64,000 nucleotides of DNA, taken from the NCBI GenBank assembly GCA_021151805.1, contig JAGKWN010000008.1, positions 1-64,000 on the forward strand. Direction: 5' to 3'. Source of the stretch: Cytophagaceae bacterium. Lineage in GTDB: Bacteria > Bacteroidota > Bacteroidia > Cytophagales > Cytophagaceae. Both the position numbers and the translations under genes were made by a program. A model generated the notes under the pieces. That model saw only the letters and a list, made by a program, of their open reading frames with translations. It had not been told where the DNA came from and searched no databases. Of the stretch, positions 9,264 through 18,992 are shown piece by piece (the stretch's first letter is position 1; every line of letters begins with the position of its first letter).

Positions 9264-10319
9264 ATGATTCACTTCCTTATAAAAAGAATTTTATACGGAT
9301 TCCTGGTTTTGCTAGGAGCGGTCATTGTTGTGTTCTTCATATTCAACGTGTTACCTGGTGACCCGGTAAATATGATGGCAGGACAACGGACGGATGTGGC
9401 TACCCGTGAGGCTATTTCCAAGGAATTGGGTCTGGATCTACCTATTCACAAGCAGCTTTTTCATTATATAAACGACCTTTCTGTTATTTCCATTCACGAC
9501 GACGAACCAAAAAATCAAAAAAAATATTCTTATACTCCCCTTTTCCATGTTGGTAAAGGAGTCGTTGTATGGAAAACCCCTTATTTACGCCGTTCCTTCC
9601 AGAGCAACAAGCTCGTAAGCGAGATCATTGTTGAGAATGTTGAAGGCACATTCTGGCTGGCCTTATCGGCCATGGCGTTTGCCACCACCTTAGGTATTTG
9701 TTTAGGAATCTTTGCGTCTGTAAGACAAAACTCCTTAATGGACCATGGTATCATTGCATTTTCTGTTATAGGTATTTCAATGCCATCTTTTGTTTTTGGG
9801 GCAATCATGGCTATGATCTTTGGAGACCTTTTATCTGATTATACGGGTTTGAATGCTTCAGGCAGCCTTTGGGAAAACAATATTTTTGGCGACCGCGAAT
9901 TGAAATTGAAGAATCTAATCCTGCCAACGATTACACTTGGCTTAAGCCCGATGACCATCATTGTGCAGCTTACCAGAAGTTCTATGCTGGAAGTTCTTTC
10001 TCAGGATTACATCCGTACAGCCAAGGCAAAAGGCCTGGGTCATTATGTGATCATTTTCAAACATGCATTGAAAAATGCATTGAACCCTGTTATTACAGCA
10101 GTATCCGGCTGGCTAGCCTCTTTAATGGCCGGTGCATTTTTTGTTGAAAGTATTTTCGGCTGGAAGGGTTTAGGTTCTGTAACCATCAATGCAGTATTAA
10201 GCCTTGATTTTCCGGTGGTAATGGGCGCAACCATATTTGTTGCTTTAGTTTTCATTATAACCAATATCTTTGTAGATATATTCTACGCTTTGATCGACCC
10301 GCGCGTACGACTGAAATAA
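9264..10319 (+). CDS. ABC transporter permease, DppB/OppB family
   Basis: An inner-membrane subunit of a peptide/nickel-type ABC importer. It starts with the family signature (a first membrane helix leading to FNVLPGDPVNMMAG), has a periplasmic insertion at about residues 70-125, and then five more membrane helices. The cytoplasmic EAA-like loop (SQDYIRTAKAKGLG) contacts an ATPase. At 351 residues it is slightly long for the family because of the insertion. No ATPase, second permease or binding-protein gene is adjacent, so its partners must be encoded elsewhere. It lies 64 bp after the DUF1599 gene and 22 bp before aroK, so it may be co-transcribed with them. Confidence 0.88.
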   Translation: MIHFLIKRILYGFLVLLGAVIVVFFIFNVLPGDPVNMMAGQRTDVATREAISKELGLDLPIHKQLFHYINDLSVISIHDDEPKNQKKYSYTPLFHVGKGVVVWKTPYLRRSFQSNKLVSEIIVENVEGTFWLALSAMAFATTLGICLGIFASVRQNSLMDHGIIAFSVIGISMPSFVFGAIMAMIFGDLLSDYTGLNASGSLWENNIFGDRELKLKNLILPTITLGLSPMTIIVQLTRSSMLEVLSQDYIRTAKAKGLGHYVIIFKHALKNALNPVITAVSGWLASLMAGAFFVESIFGWKGLGSVTINAVLSLDFPVVMGATIFVALVFIITNIFVDIFYALIDPRVRLK

Positions 10320-10341
10320 TTAACGCTATTCATTTCCTGAT

Positions 10342-10860
10342 ATGTTGATCTACCTCATTGGTCTTCCCGGCTCTGGAAAGAGCACCCTTGGTAAAACTCT
10401 TGCCCAAAAATTAAAGTATGCGTATTTTGATATGGATGATGCCATCTGTGCCAGAGAGCAGAAAACCATTGAAGAGATCTTTGCCGATAAAGGTGAAAAT
10501 TATTTCCGGGAATTGGAACATGAGATCCTCCACGAAACATTTGATTTAAAAAATACCATCATTTCAACCGGCGGCGGTGTGCCTTGTTTCTTTGATAACA
10601 TCAATGAAATGAAAAGAAACGGGCTAACGATTTTTATAAACCCAACCATGGATGAACTGGCCAACAGACTGGGCGGACAGGGTGGTGCCAACCGACCTAT
10701 GCTGAAAGGTAAGAGTCATAAACAGGTATTGGATTTTATTGAAACAAAATACAAAGAGCGTGCACCTTACTACGAACAGGCGAAGCTAATTTTCAGTACC
10801 AATAAATTAAAACCGCAGGATATTCTTGATCGCTTAAAAAAGGATAAGCTTATTTCTTAA
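10342..10860 (+). CDS. aroK: Shikimate kinase
   Basis: Phosphorylates shikimate at the 3-OH in the chorismate pathway. The P-loop GLPGSGKST is at residues 7-15, the substrate-binding acidic DMDD follows at about 30, STGGG at about 75, and the lid arginine lies in GGANRPML. The 172-residue length is typical. Its last 11 bp overlap the 3' end of the convergent thioredoxin-like gene. Confidence 0.94.
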   Translation: MLIYLIGLPGSGKSTLGKTLAQKLKYAYFDMDDAICAREQKTIEEIFADKGENYFRELEHEILHETFDLKNTIISTGGGVPCFFDNINEMKRNGLTIFINPTMDELANRLGGQGGANRPMLKGKSHKQVLDFIETKYKERAPYYEQAKLIFSTNKLKPQDILDRLKKDKLIS

Positions 10861-11743
10861 AAAATGAGTGGATATTGCCTTCCACACTCAGGTAATAAAC
10901 ACCGAGCGGCAGCTTTCTTACGTCGATGGTCGTACCATTCCCTTTAAACTCCAGCTTTCCGCGTTGATTGTAGATATAATAATCTGCATCTCTTGAGAGC
11001 GTAATAAAATCTTCTGTACGTGTAGGATAAAAAGTAACAGCAGGAGACTCCGGTTTTACTTTCAGAAATTTTTCCGTTTTCTCTTCGTACTTCAAGGTAT
11101 ATTCTCCGCTAGCCAAACTTCCGATAGCAACTTCAGTAGCCCTGCCCTTTAGCACAACATATCCGTTGGCATCAATAATAGAATATTTGGAAATTACATT
11201 GAAATAAATTTTTTCGTTAGCCACAGCCGGGTAAAATCTTGGCTGGTCAAAGATCAGGTAATGCAGGGTCTGTTCCAGTTCAATTTCAGTCTGATTGATT
11301 TTTAAAATCGTACCTTCTTCATCAATCAGAAAGCTACTCAAGGTTCCGGCAAGTCCGTATGCAGTTACCAGTTTGCTGTTCCATCCCTGTAAGTCAACGC
11401 CCTGGTTTGGCCACGGCATACGATCGTATCTCAAGGCTGTAAGCCATTGATCTTTTTTCGTATCCAGAGAAACGCTCATGATATCAAAGCCATACGCTTT
11501 ATAGGAATTGTATATTTTAATAAGCTGTGGATGTTTTAACCGGCAGGGGCTACAGCCCGATGACCAGAAATTCACCAGCACAATTTTCCCTTTTAATGCA
11601 GAAAGCGTAATTGTTTTGTTTGAAGGATCCAGAACTGAAATTTCCGGTGCCTTATCGCCAACAGCAAGGTTTATCTGTTCTGTTTCTGCATGAAGGCAGC
11701 AACTAATAACAAATAAGATACATGTAGTAATAAAGCTTTTCAT
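10850..11743 (-). CDS. TlpA/ResA-like thioredoxin with probable T9SS C-terminal domain
   Basis: A secreted thiol-disulfide protein. A signal peptide (about 1-19) is followed by an AhpC/TSA-redoxin fold with the WSSGCSPC active site (Cys64 and Cys67). After the thioredoxin domain (to about residue 165) comes a linker with beta-strands. The last 65 residues (FYPT..., YIYNQRGKL, ..LPLGVYYLSV.G) look like a T9SS type A sorting domain, so it may be surface-attached rather than periplasmic. This sorting assignment is less certain because the usual YPNP motif reads FYPTR. It overlaps the tail of aroK by 11 bp in convergent orientation. Confidence 0.8.
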   Translation of the reverse strand: MKSFITTCILFVISCCLHAETEQINLAVGDKAPEISVLDPSNKTITLSALKGKIVLVNFWSSGCSPCRLKHPQLIKIYNSYKAYGFDIMSVSLDTKKDQWLTALRYDRMPWPNQGVDLQGWNSKLVTAYGLAGTLSSFLIDEEGTILKINQTEIELEQTLHYLIFDQPRFYPAVANEKIYFNVISKYSIIDANGYVVLKGRATEVAIGSLASGEYTLKYEEKTEKFLKVKPESPAVTFYPTRTEDFITLSRDADYYIYNQRGKLEFKGNGTTIDVRKLPLGVYYLSVEGNIHSFFKK

Positions 11744-11947
11744 TCGAATGAGGTATGCTTACAAATCTACTTTTTTTTGGTTCATAAATCAACAATTTAA
11801 TGTCACCGTTTCTTTTTAATTCAGATGAAACAGAAACCGGGCGGCTATTTTTCCAAATCCTGAAAAACTCTCTGCCATAACCATTTGTTCAGCGGGCTTT
11901 TAATCATTGAATTGATGTTTCATAGGGAGAAATACCATACAAAAAAC

Positions 11948-11955
11948 TATCTTTG
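11948..11955 (+). promoter_or_regulatory. Putative -7 promoter box TATCTTTG upstream of proS
   Basis: A perfect match to the Bacteroidota -7 consensus TAnnTTTG, 31 bp before the proS ATG. No obvious -33 TTG lies at the preferred spacing, so it is supported by the box and its position only. Confidence 0.5.
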
Positions 11956-11986
11956 CCGATGCAATAAACACTGAAGTAAATTTAAG

Positions 11987-13462
11987 ATGAGTAAAGGATT
12001 ACCAAAACGCAGCGAAGATTATTCGTTATGGTACAATGAATTAGTTAAGAGAGCAGACCTTGCTGAAAATGCACCTGTTAGAGGCTGCATGATCATAAAA
12101 CCCTATGGTTATTCCATATGGGAAAAAATGCAGGCTGTATTAGACAAGATGTTCAAGGAAACAGGCCATAGCAATGCCTATTTTCCTCTTTTTATACCGA
12201 AATCCTATTTAAGCAAAGAAGCAAGCCACGTGGACGGCTTTGCCAAAGAGTGTGCGGTTGTAACGCATTACCGCCTGAAGAATGATGAGAGCGGAAAAGG
12301 AATCATCGTGGATCCGGAAGCTAAATTAGACGAAGAGCTGATTGTACGTCCAACCAGCGAAACGGTAATCTGGAATACGTATAAAACCTGGATTCAATCG
12401 CACCGCGATCTTCCCCTGCTGATCAACCAGTGGGCCAACGTTGTACGCTGGGAAATGAGAACCCGTTTGTTTTTAAGAACAACGGAATTCTTATGGCAGG
12501 AAGGGCACACGGCGCACTCAACCAAGCAGGAAGCGATCGAAGAAACAGAACGCATGCTGGATGTATATGCCACATTCGCGCAGAAATACATGGCGCTGCC
12601 GGTGCACCGCGGTATTAAATCGGCCAATGAACGTTTTGCAGGTGCTGAAGAAACCTATTGCATTGAAGCTTTGATGCAGGATGGTAAAGCCTTGCAGGCC
12701 GGCACATCGCACTTTCTGGGACAAAATTTTGCCAAAGCATTTGATGTAAAATTTGCTGCCAAAGAAGGCGGCCTGGAATATGTATGGGGAACGTCATGGG
12801 GTGTAAGTACACGTTTGATGGGTGCATTGATCATGGCACACTCCGATGATGAAGGTCTGGTACTACCTCCGCTGCTGGCTCCCATTCAGGTGGTTATTGT
12901 TCCTATCTTCAAAACGGCAGAACAATTGGATCTGATCGAAGAAAAACTGAAACCGATTATTGCTGAATTAAAATCAAAAGACATCAGTGTAAAGTTTGAT
13001 CACAGCGATAAATATTCTCCTGGTTTTAAATTTGCGGAATACGAATTGAAAGGCGTACCGTTGCGTGTCGCTATTGGTGCACGTGATATTGAGAATGGAA
13101 CTGTTGAACTTGCCAGAAGAGATACGAAAGAAAAAACGACTGTTCCACAAGATGGCTTAGCAAATCGTATTGTTGAGTTGTTGGAAGAAATTCAGACTAA
13201 CATTTATAAAAAAGCATTTGACTTCAGACAAGCAAATACGCTGATAGCAGATGATTATGCAACCTTCAAGAAAATGCTGGATGAAACTCCGGGCTTTATT
13301 TTAGCGCACTGGGATGGAACTCCGGAAACGGAAGAAAAAATTAAAGAGGAAACCAAAGCAACGATCCGTTGTATTCCTTTGGATGTTACTTCTGAAAGCG
13401 GCGTATGCATGGTAACAGGCAAGCCGTCTGCGAGACGTGTTTTATTTGCGCGCGCGTATTAA
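11987..13462 (+). CDS. proS: Prolyl-tRNA synthetase (archaeal/eukaryote-like type)
   Basis: Charges tRNA-Pro with proline. At 491 residues it lacks the large editing insertion of the bacterial-type enzyme and has the class II motifs (RGCMIIKPYGYSIWE; VRPTSETVIWNTY with motif 2 in NQWANVVRWEMRTRLFLRTTEFLWQEGHTAH; motif 3 in GTSWGVSTRLMGALI). An anticodon-binding domain (about 285-390) and the C-terminal domain ending ARAY follow. This short ProRS type is usual in Bacteroidota. Preceded by a TAnnTTTG box and followed by a strong terminator. Confidence 0.96.
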   Translation: MSKGLPKRSEDYSLWYNELVKRADLAENAPVRGCMIIKPYGYSIWEKMQAVLDKMFKETGHSNAYFPLFIPKSYLSKEASHVDGFAKECAVVTHYRLKNDESGKGIIVDPEAKLDEELIVRPTSETVIWNTYKTWIQSHRDLPLLINQWANVVRWEMRTRLFLRTTEFLWQEGHTAHSTKQEAIEETERMLDVYATFAQKYMALPVHRGIKSANERFAGAEETYCIEALMQDGKALQAGTSHFLGQNFAKAFDVKFAAKEGGLEYVWGTSWGVSTRLMGALIMAHSDDEGLVLPPLLAPIQVVIVPIFKTAEQLDLIEEKLKPIIAELKSKDISVKFDHSDKYSPGFKFAEYELKGVPLRVAIGARDIENGTVELARRDTKEKTTVPQDGLANRIVELLEEIQTNIYKKAFDFRQANTLIADDYATFKKMLDETPGFILAHWDGTPETEEKIKEETKATIRCIPLDVTSESGVCMVTGKPSARRVLFARAY

Positions 13463-13481
13463 TACCTGCTTCTTGCAATAA

Positions 13482-13522
13482 AGAAATAAAAAAGGCTCCG
13501 ATGGGGAGCCTTTTTTATTTCT
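13482..13522. terminator. Bidirectional intrinsic terminator
   Basis: Perfect 18-bp arms at 13482-13499 and 13505-13522 around a 5-nt loop, with core GGCTCC/GGAGCC flanked by A6 and T6. It lies between the convergent proS and serine-hydrolase genes and can serve both. It has the same design as the hairpin at 81-145. Confidence 0.92.
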
Positions 13523-13541
13523 ACTAAATTTTAACTGCTAT

Positions 13542-14690
13542 TTATTTGCTGTCCATTTTTATTGCTTCATCCAGTAAGGCATAGGTTTCCGAATAATGGT
13601 TGTTGATCTTGTATCCCCGCTTATGGCCTAAACGAACAATGATCATGTCCAGCTTTGGTACAACAATCACATACTGACCAAGGATACCGCGCATATAATA
13701 AGCTGACACACCTTTATAGTCGGGTATTACCCACCATTGATAGCCATAAAAATCAGTTGCTTCTTTTGTAAGCACACCTGTTAAATGCACGGGCTTTACT
13801 GACTCGCGGATAAAAGAAGAATCAATCAATTGTTTTCCGTTGCGATTACCGTCATGCAGATATAAAGATGCCAACCGGGCAAAATCTTTTGGATTGGAAT
13901 AGATACAACAATATGCTTTTTCCATTCCGTCTTTGTGATCCAGGCTCCATACAGCATCGTTTGAAGCACCCATCGGCTGCCACAATTCTTTTTCAAAAAA
14001 TGCTGAGAGCGGCATCTTGGTTGCTTTTACAAGTACCATCGCAAGTAGTTCCGTGTCGCAGCTTTGATATTCGAAATACATACCAGGCTTTTGTTTTACT
14101 TGGAGACCAAGCATTTGTTTTTCAATATCTGTACCATAATACGCTTCTGTTGTTTGGCTCCACAAACTGCTGTATGCTTCATCCCAGTCCAGGCCGGAGC
14201 TCATCATTAACAAGTGACGGATCGTGATCTTACTTTTTTCACCTGTTGCATATTCTTTCAAAAAATCTCCAACCGGCTGATCTATGGATTTGATGTAGCC
14301 TAATTGAACAGCTCTGCCAATAAGTGCGCTAACAAAACTTTTAGCTACCGAAAATGAATTGCTGCGTGTTGTATCCGTAACTCCATTCCAATATTTTTCA
14401 ACTTTTACAGAGTCATGCTGAATAAATAAAACAGAAGCTGTTTCATACTTGTTCAGTGTATCAAGCAACTGCGCGGACAGTTCACGCTTGTTATAATCGG
14501 ATGCCTGCGGCCAGTTATAGGGATCTGTTGATTTATGAACCGTTCTTGAATAAAAAATATCTTCGTCGAATATTCCCGGCAGGTTATACCAAAGTGTTCG
14601 GTAATAATAATTTTTGCCTGTGAAATGAAGTAGTGCTGCAATGCAAAGAAGTAAAACCAGGATACTCCAACCGATCTTTCTTTTCATCAT
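13542..14690 (-). CDS. Membrane-anchored serine hydrolase, beta-lactamase/class C family
   Basis: A beta-lactamase-related (Pfam Beta-lactamase) protein of 382 residues. An N-terminal membrane anchor (about 7-24) places the domain outside the inner membrane. The nucleophile motif SxxK is SVAK (Ser114, Lys117), and a Tyr-x-Ser at 208-210 fits the second YxN/S motif. Members hydrolyse or remodel D-amino-acid peptides or esters; the substrate is unknown. It begins 6 bp after the stop of the TolB/beta-barrel gene, so it is the last gene of a three-gene operon. Two Met codons start the gene (14690 and 14687). Confidence 0.85.
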   Translation of the reverse strand: MMKRKIGWSILVLLLCIAALLHFTGKNYYYRTLWYNLPGIFDEDIFYSRTVHKSTDPYNWPQASDYNKRELSAQLLDTLNKYETASVLFIQHDSVKVEKYWNGVTDTTRSNSFSVAKSFVSALIGRAVQLGYIKSIDQPVGDFLKEYATGEKSKITIRHLLMMSSGLDWDEAYSSLWSQTTEAYYGTDIEKQMLGLQVKQKPGMYFEYQSCDTELLAMVLVKATKMPLSAFFEKELWQPMGASNDAVWSLDHKDGMEKAYCCIYSNPKDFARLASLYLHDGNRNGKQLIDSSFIRESVKPVHLTGVLTKEATDFYGYQWWVIPDYKGVSAYYMRGILGQYVIVVPKLDMIIVRLGHKRGYKINNHYSETYALLDEAIKMDSK

Positions 14691-14696
14691 ACAACA

Positions 14697-17600
14697 TTAG
14701 AAATCGTACCCGAACGTGAAATAAAAACGCGGACTTAATTGCTGCCCGTCTTTAATACCCCAGGCTACATCGCCTTTGATGTAATAGCCAAATACAAATG
14801 TTCTTGCACCAAAACCATATCCATATAAAAATGGATTCCGGTAATTGTTTACTTCAATCGTAAACGGAGAGTTGTTACCCGGATCAGCAGAAATTATTTT
14901 TTTGTTCAAACTGTTGTTGGTCGAAAACGGATTGGCTCCATACCAGGCTGCACCAACATCTGTAAATGTTACGAGCTGGAAATTCCGCAGAAATGCAGAA
15001 GATACCGATCCGTTATACAGATACTTAATGATTGGCAATCTGAATTCGGCATTGAATAGAAAATAACTTTGTCCGGATTGTTCATTGTATTCAAAGCCTC
15101 GCACATTAGTAACGTATTTATTCAGCATGATGTCTGTATTGTCAACACCTGCCTGTATCTGCAACGGATTAGCAACGCCGCCGCCGGTACCAACAGAATT
15201 GAAAAGCCAGTTATCCATCCCCCCAAATATAAAGCTCTTGGGAGCTTGTCCGAAAAACCTGCCGAAAGAACCGCGCAATGCTAAAACTGAACTTCTGTGA
15301 ATTTTCTGATAACGGCGTATATCAATATTGAATCTGCTGTAATTCCCTCCTTTGTCAGTAAGATCCTTATAAGCATCCAACGTTATTTTTGCACGCGTAC
15401 CTTGCAGCATGTTCATGCCTGAACTTGTTGTATTATCATATACAAATTCAAATTTACTTCCGGCATACAATCTCTTTTTATCATCTACCAAAACGATTGT
15501 TGTATAATCTGATATGTCTGAAAAACGGGTTGCCTGCACAAAAGGCATTGCACTGATTCTACTGTAAACAGAAAGGGGGTAAGATGCTTTCAGTTCAACC
15601 TGATTTACTACATACCGGTGATTGATGTTATTGCTGATAGGGAAATAAGTAATCCGGTCAAAACGTACACCCATGTCAACACGCTTTTTCAAATACAGAT
15701 ATTCGCCCGACAAACTGCTGCTTTTCAAATCTGCAACACCAAACAAACTCATGTTTACACGGTGGTTAGACATCAGATCTGACATATTTGATTCGATTAA
15801 TAAACCAAACCCTCTGAGCGGATCAACCTTTAACGTAGATGAAACAATGTCGGTACCGAAGAGATTTTTATAATCATACGGACCATAGAAACGTGCCATC
15901 GAACGCTTCGGCGGCAACTTAGGATCAACGGCTGGTTTAGGGCTTCCTTTTTTAGGAAGCTTCAGCGTTGTATCTGATTCGAAGTATACTTTGTCAAGAT
16001 CAATATCATCCGAACTTTTAGGCGTTACTACAATTACATTCGGTTTCTTAGGCTTATCCGGAGGTAGTATTTTATTTCTTGCAACAACTGACTGTGATGT
16101 TTTCTTTGTGATTTCAACACCTTGCTGCACGGAAAACAAGGTGTCCATAAACACTTTTTCTTTCCCTCTTGAAATGGCAACAAAAGCCAGATATTTTGAT
16201 TTCACGTTCAGATCGTATTCAAGAATATCTGTTGCATTATTGGTCAGTGCTTTGGTTGCACCAGTCGTCAGGTCCTGGCTATATAAATTCTGAATACCGT
16301 TGTCATCATTTAAATAAATGATTGTATTGGCATTGATAAATGCAGGTTGTGTATAGTTACAGCCCTGTGCAGGAATCTTCTTTAAAACTTTTGCGCCTGG
16401 TTTATAAATGTATAATGAATAATTCGCTGCCGATTGAAAACGGGTTAATGTTGCCAATGTATCATCATTCCTGTTGGAAGCAAATATTACATTGTTGCCG
16501 GTTCCGAATCTCGGTGAAATATCATCGTACTCATCGTTGGTAACTTTCAGGTATTTTGCTCTTTCAATATCATACAGCCAGATATCAGCCTGGCCTCTTT
16601 CATCGGCACTGTAAACAAGATATTTTCCATCAGGGCTAAACGAAAAACTATTGATCTGATGATAAACTTCTATTTCCCTTGACTCCTTTTTCTTTGTGTT
16701 GATGTCGTAGGTTTGAAAAATAATTTTTCCTTTTTTATAGGTAACACTCGCAAGCACACTTTCAGTTACCCATGCCAACTGCGGATTACGGGTGATTGGC
16801 ATCTGGTCATTCAATTTAAAACCTCCGGCTACAATTTTTTTCTTTTTATGCAGTTCAAGATCATTCAGAAAAACATTATACCGCCCTTTAAAATTGGTGG
16901 AGTATGCTAAGTATTTACCATCACTGCTAATCACAGGTGTTGACAGATCCCGTCCCTTGATATTTGCACCATTGAGCGCAGTAAACGTTGTATCAAATAA
17001 AACGGCTCCATCAATTTCAACGGCCTTTTCTTTATAGTAGTTTTTCCAGTCATCAATAAAGTTCTGGAAATACGAACCCGTGGCAGCTTCTATAGCCGCA
17101 CGATCGCTTCTGTAGATACGTGTGATCTGCAGGATATTTGTAAACATATCGTGCCCATACCGTTCGGAAATAAAATGCCAGATCGATTGTCCGATCCACT
17201 CAGCTTCCTGCCCGGAATACGAAGAAGGGTTACGCAATTTATTATTCAATGCCAGGTCGCGGATGTAATTATCCATTTCGCGATTCCAGCCTTTGGCAAT
17301 GTATTCAGAAGCACCTTTCACATACCATTCCGGTAACGACAGAAAATAGGAGCTTTGCAGTACTTCCTTAAAACTTCCGCCATATAAGATAATATTGATC
17401 CAGGTTTTAGAAATACCATAAGACAGATCATTCTTAAAATCTGTAAGGTTACCTGTAAATGCTACTTCGACCGTAGCTTTCACCAGGTTGGTTGCTCCCC
17501 CTACAAAAGTTCCCTGCTGCAGACCAATATTACTTTGCTGCAGATCTGCGATTGAATTATACAGTAGAATCTTTGTCTTATTCATGTTGGAATACCCAAG

Positions 17601-17843
17601 CGTATTCTCCAGCTGCTTAAAAACAGACTCCGCATGTGTTACAGCAATAGGAGCCAGTGCCTCTCCTTCCAGGTAATAGTAAATATCAAAGTTTTCTGAT
17701 GAGACCAGTTTCCAGGTAAATTTCTTATACTGAATCCGGTTTTTCCCAAATTGATCTTGTGACGTCTGCGCAACAGATGTGAAAGAATGTATTAAAAAAA
17801 ATAACAAGGTATATTTTACAATCCCTCCAATAACACGCTGCAT
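14697..17843 (-). CDS. Large envelope protein: peptidase-MA-like region, TolB-type propeller, C-terminal beta-barrel
   Basis: 1048 residues with a signal peptide (about 1-25). Residues about 35-290 resemble a peptidase MA-like fold (SLPEWYVKGASEYI), but no HExxH motif is seen. Residues about 290-570 carry TolB/PD40 propeller repeats (SPDGKYLVYSADERGQADIWLYD). A Pro/Lys-rich linker (about 600-650) follows. The rest is rich in alternating hydrophobic strands and ends in Phe (FYFTFGYDF), as expected for an outer-membrane barrel of the surface-antigen/Omp85-like type. It is inferred to be an outer-membrane protein with a periplasmic propeller. Middle gene of an operon, 4 bp after the FAD oxidoreductase and 6 bp before the serine hydrolase. 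Confidence 0.75.
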   Translation of the reverse strand: MQRVIGGIVKYTLLFFLIHSFTSVAQTSQDQFGKNRIQYKKFTWKLVSSENFDIYYYLEGEALAPIAVTHAESVFKQLENTLGYSNMNKTKILLYNSIADLQQSNIGLQQGTFVGGATNLVKATVEVAFTGNLTDFKNDLSYGISKTWINIILYGGSFKEVLQSSYFLSLPEWYVKGASEYIAKGWNREMDNYIRDLALNNKLRNPSSYSGQEAEWIGQSIWHFISERYGHDMFTNILQITRIYRSDRAAIEAATGSYFQNFIDDWKNYYKEKAVEIDGAVLFDTTFTALNGANIKGRDLSTPVISSDGKYLAYSTNFKGRYNVFLNDLELHKKKKIVAGGFKLNDQMPITRNPQLAWVTESVLASVTYKKGKIIFQTYDINTKKKESREIEVYHQINSFSFSPDGKYLVYSADERGQADIWLYDIERAKYLKVTNDEYDDISPRFGTGNNVIFASNRNDDTLATLTRFQSAANYSLYIYKPGAKVLKKIPAQGCNYTQPAFINANTIIYLNDDNGIQNLYSQDLTTGATKALTNNATDILEYDLNVKSKYLAFVAISRGKEKVFMDTLFSVQQGVEITKKTSQSVVARNKILPPDKPKKPNVIVVTPKSSDDIDLDKVYFESDTTLKLPKKGSPKPAVDPKLPPKRSMARFYGPYDYKNLFGTDIVSSTLKVDPLRGFGLLIESNMSDLMSNHRVNMSLFGVADLKSSSLSGEYLYLKKRVDMGVRFDRITYFPISNNINHRYVVNQVELKASYPLSVYSRISAMPFVQATRFSDISDYTTIVLVDDKKRLYAGSKFEFVYDNTTSSGMNMLQGTRAKITLDAYKDLTDKGGNYSRFNIDIRRYQKIHRSSVLALRGSFGRFFGQAPKSFIFGGMDNWLFNSVGTGGGVANPLQIQAGVDNTDIMLNKYVTNVRGFEYNEQSGQSYFLFNAEFRLPIIKYLYNGSVSSAFLRNFQLVTFTDVGAAWYGANPFSTNNSLNKKIISADPGNNSPFTIEVNNYRNPFLYGYGFGARTFVFGYYIKGDVAWGIKDGQQLSPRFYFTFGYDF

Positions 17844-17847
17844 TGAA

Positions 17848-18921
17848 TTAATTCTTTTTTTGTATGAAATATAAATAATTAAATCGGTTCACGGACACAC
17901 TTTTGTCTATTTCTTGCCCCAGAAGCAGGAATTTCACCAATTCACGGGCAGCAAAAGGAGACAGAGAAACACCTTTCGTCCCCAGCCCGTTTATAATCAC
18001 TGCCAACGGGTTTTCAGGGTGTGGACCAATAATTGGCCGGTGATCCGGTACAACCGGTCTGATCCCTGCCTGCTGATTGGTTACAACGAACGGTTTCTTC
18101 AAAATGGTATTTGCTCCTTCTGTTATCTCTTTTAATCCAGCGATTGTTGGCAGATCATCCTCAAATTGACGGATATAAGACGAACCCATCCGGAAAGAAC
18201 CATTAGGCAATGGAATGATAAAAAAATGTTTGTTTACGACATCCTGCAAGGGATAGTCCTCAATATCAAGTGTCAATACGTCTCCCTTCATTCCCTGAAC
18301 GGGTACCCATTTGAAATAAGGGTTTTCCTTGTTGTGATAGCCCTCGGCAAAAATTATTTTTTTAGCACGTATATCTTTATACTGAACAAATTCCTTTTCA
18401 AAAATCAGATCTTCGTATGCCAGCGTTTCATGCATGAATGCACCTGAATCCTGTAATTTATTTTGTACAGCCTGAATAAAAGTTTTCACATCCAGGTATC
18501 CTGAAAAGTTGGTAGAAATACCCCCGAACGGATTGTTTATATAAGGTGTGTATGCATCGTTATCAGGCTCTGCTGCTGCGAATACAGCGCTTTCTTCTGT
18601 AGACTTCGCCCAGAAATCATTCTGTGCCTGCATGTCTGAAAACGGCCGGTAAATTTTCTTCGGGTAGAGAATCTTTATTTTTAATTCTTCTTCCGCCTGC
18701 GCATAAAATTGCAACAGGTATGGAAACAGTTCTTTTGCATTCCAGGTAAGCACCATTTTTTTACCGGTAATGGGATTGAATAAACCCGCGGCAACTTCTG
18801 AAGAAGCTTTTTTATCTGCACCTGCAACAACTACAACTGTTTGTTTTTCACGCAATAAAGACAGTGCTGTACACGTGCCTGCGAGCCCTTGACCAACAAT
18901 TATATAATCTACCTGTTTCAT
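17848..18921 (-). CDS. FAD-dependent oxidoreductase (DAO/glycine-oxidase-like)
   Basis: A 357-residue flavoprotein with the N-terminal dinucleotide-binding motif GQGLAG (about 9-14) and the DAO-family C-terminal block (QQAGIRPVVPDHRPIIGPHP, then GLGTKGVSLSPFAA). It probably oxidises an amine or amino acid; the substrate is unknown. First gene of a minus-strand operon with the propeller/barrel protein and the serine hydrolase (4- and 6-bp gaps). The divergent MBL-fold gene starts 71 bp away. Confidence 0.85.
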   Translation of the reverse strand: MKQVDYIIVGQGLAGTCTALSLLREKQTVVVVAGADKKASSEVAAGLFNPITGKKMVLTWNAKELFPYLLQFYAQAEEELKIKILYPKKIYRPFSDMQAQNDFWAKSTEESAVFAAAEPDNDAYTPYINNPFGGISTNFSGYLDVKTFIQAVQNKLQDSGAFMHETLAYEDLIFEKEFVQYKDIRAKKIIFAEGYHNKENPYFKWVPVQGMKGDVLTLDIEDYPLQDVVNKHFFIIPLPNGSFRMGSSYIRQFEDDLPTIAGLKEITEGANTILKKPFVVTNQQAGIRPVVPDHRPIIGPHPENPLAVIINGLGTKGVSLSPFAARELVKFLLLGQEIDKSVSVNRFNYLYFIQKKN

Positions 18922-18992
18922 TTCGCTAAAATAACCCGCTTCTTTTGATTATTCATTCCTTTTAAACCATTTTTGTTACTTTAAATCCAGGT

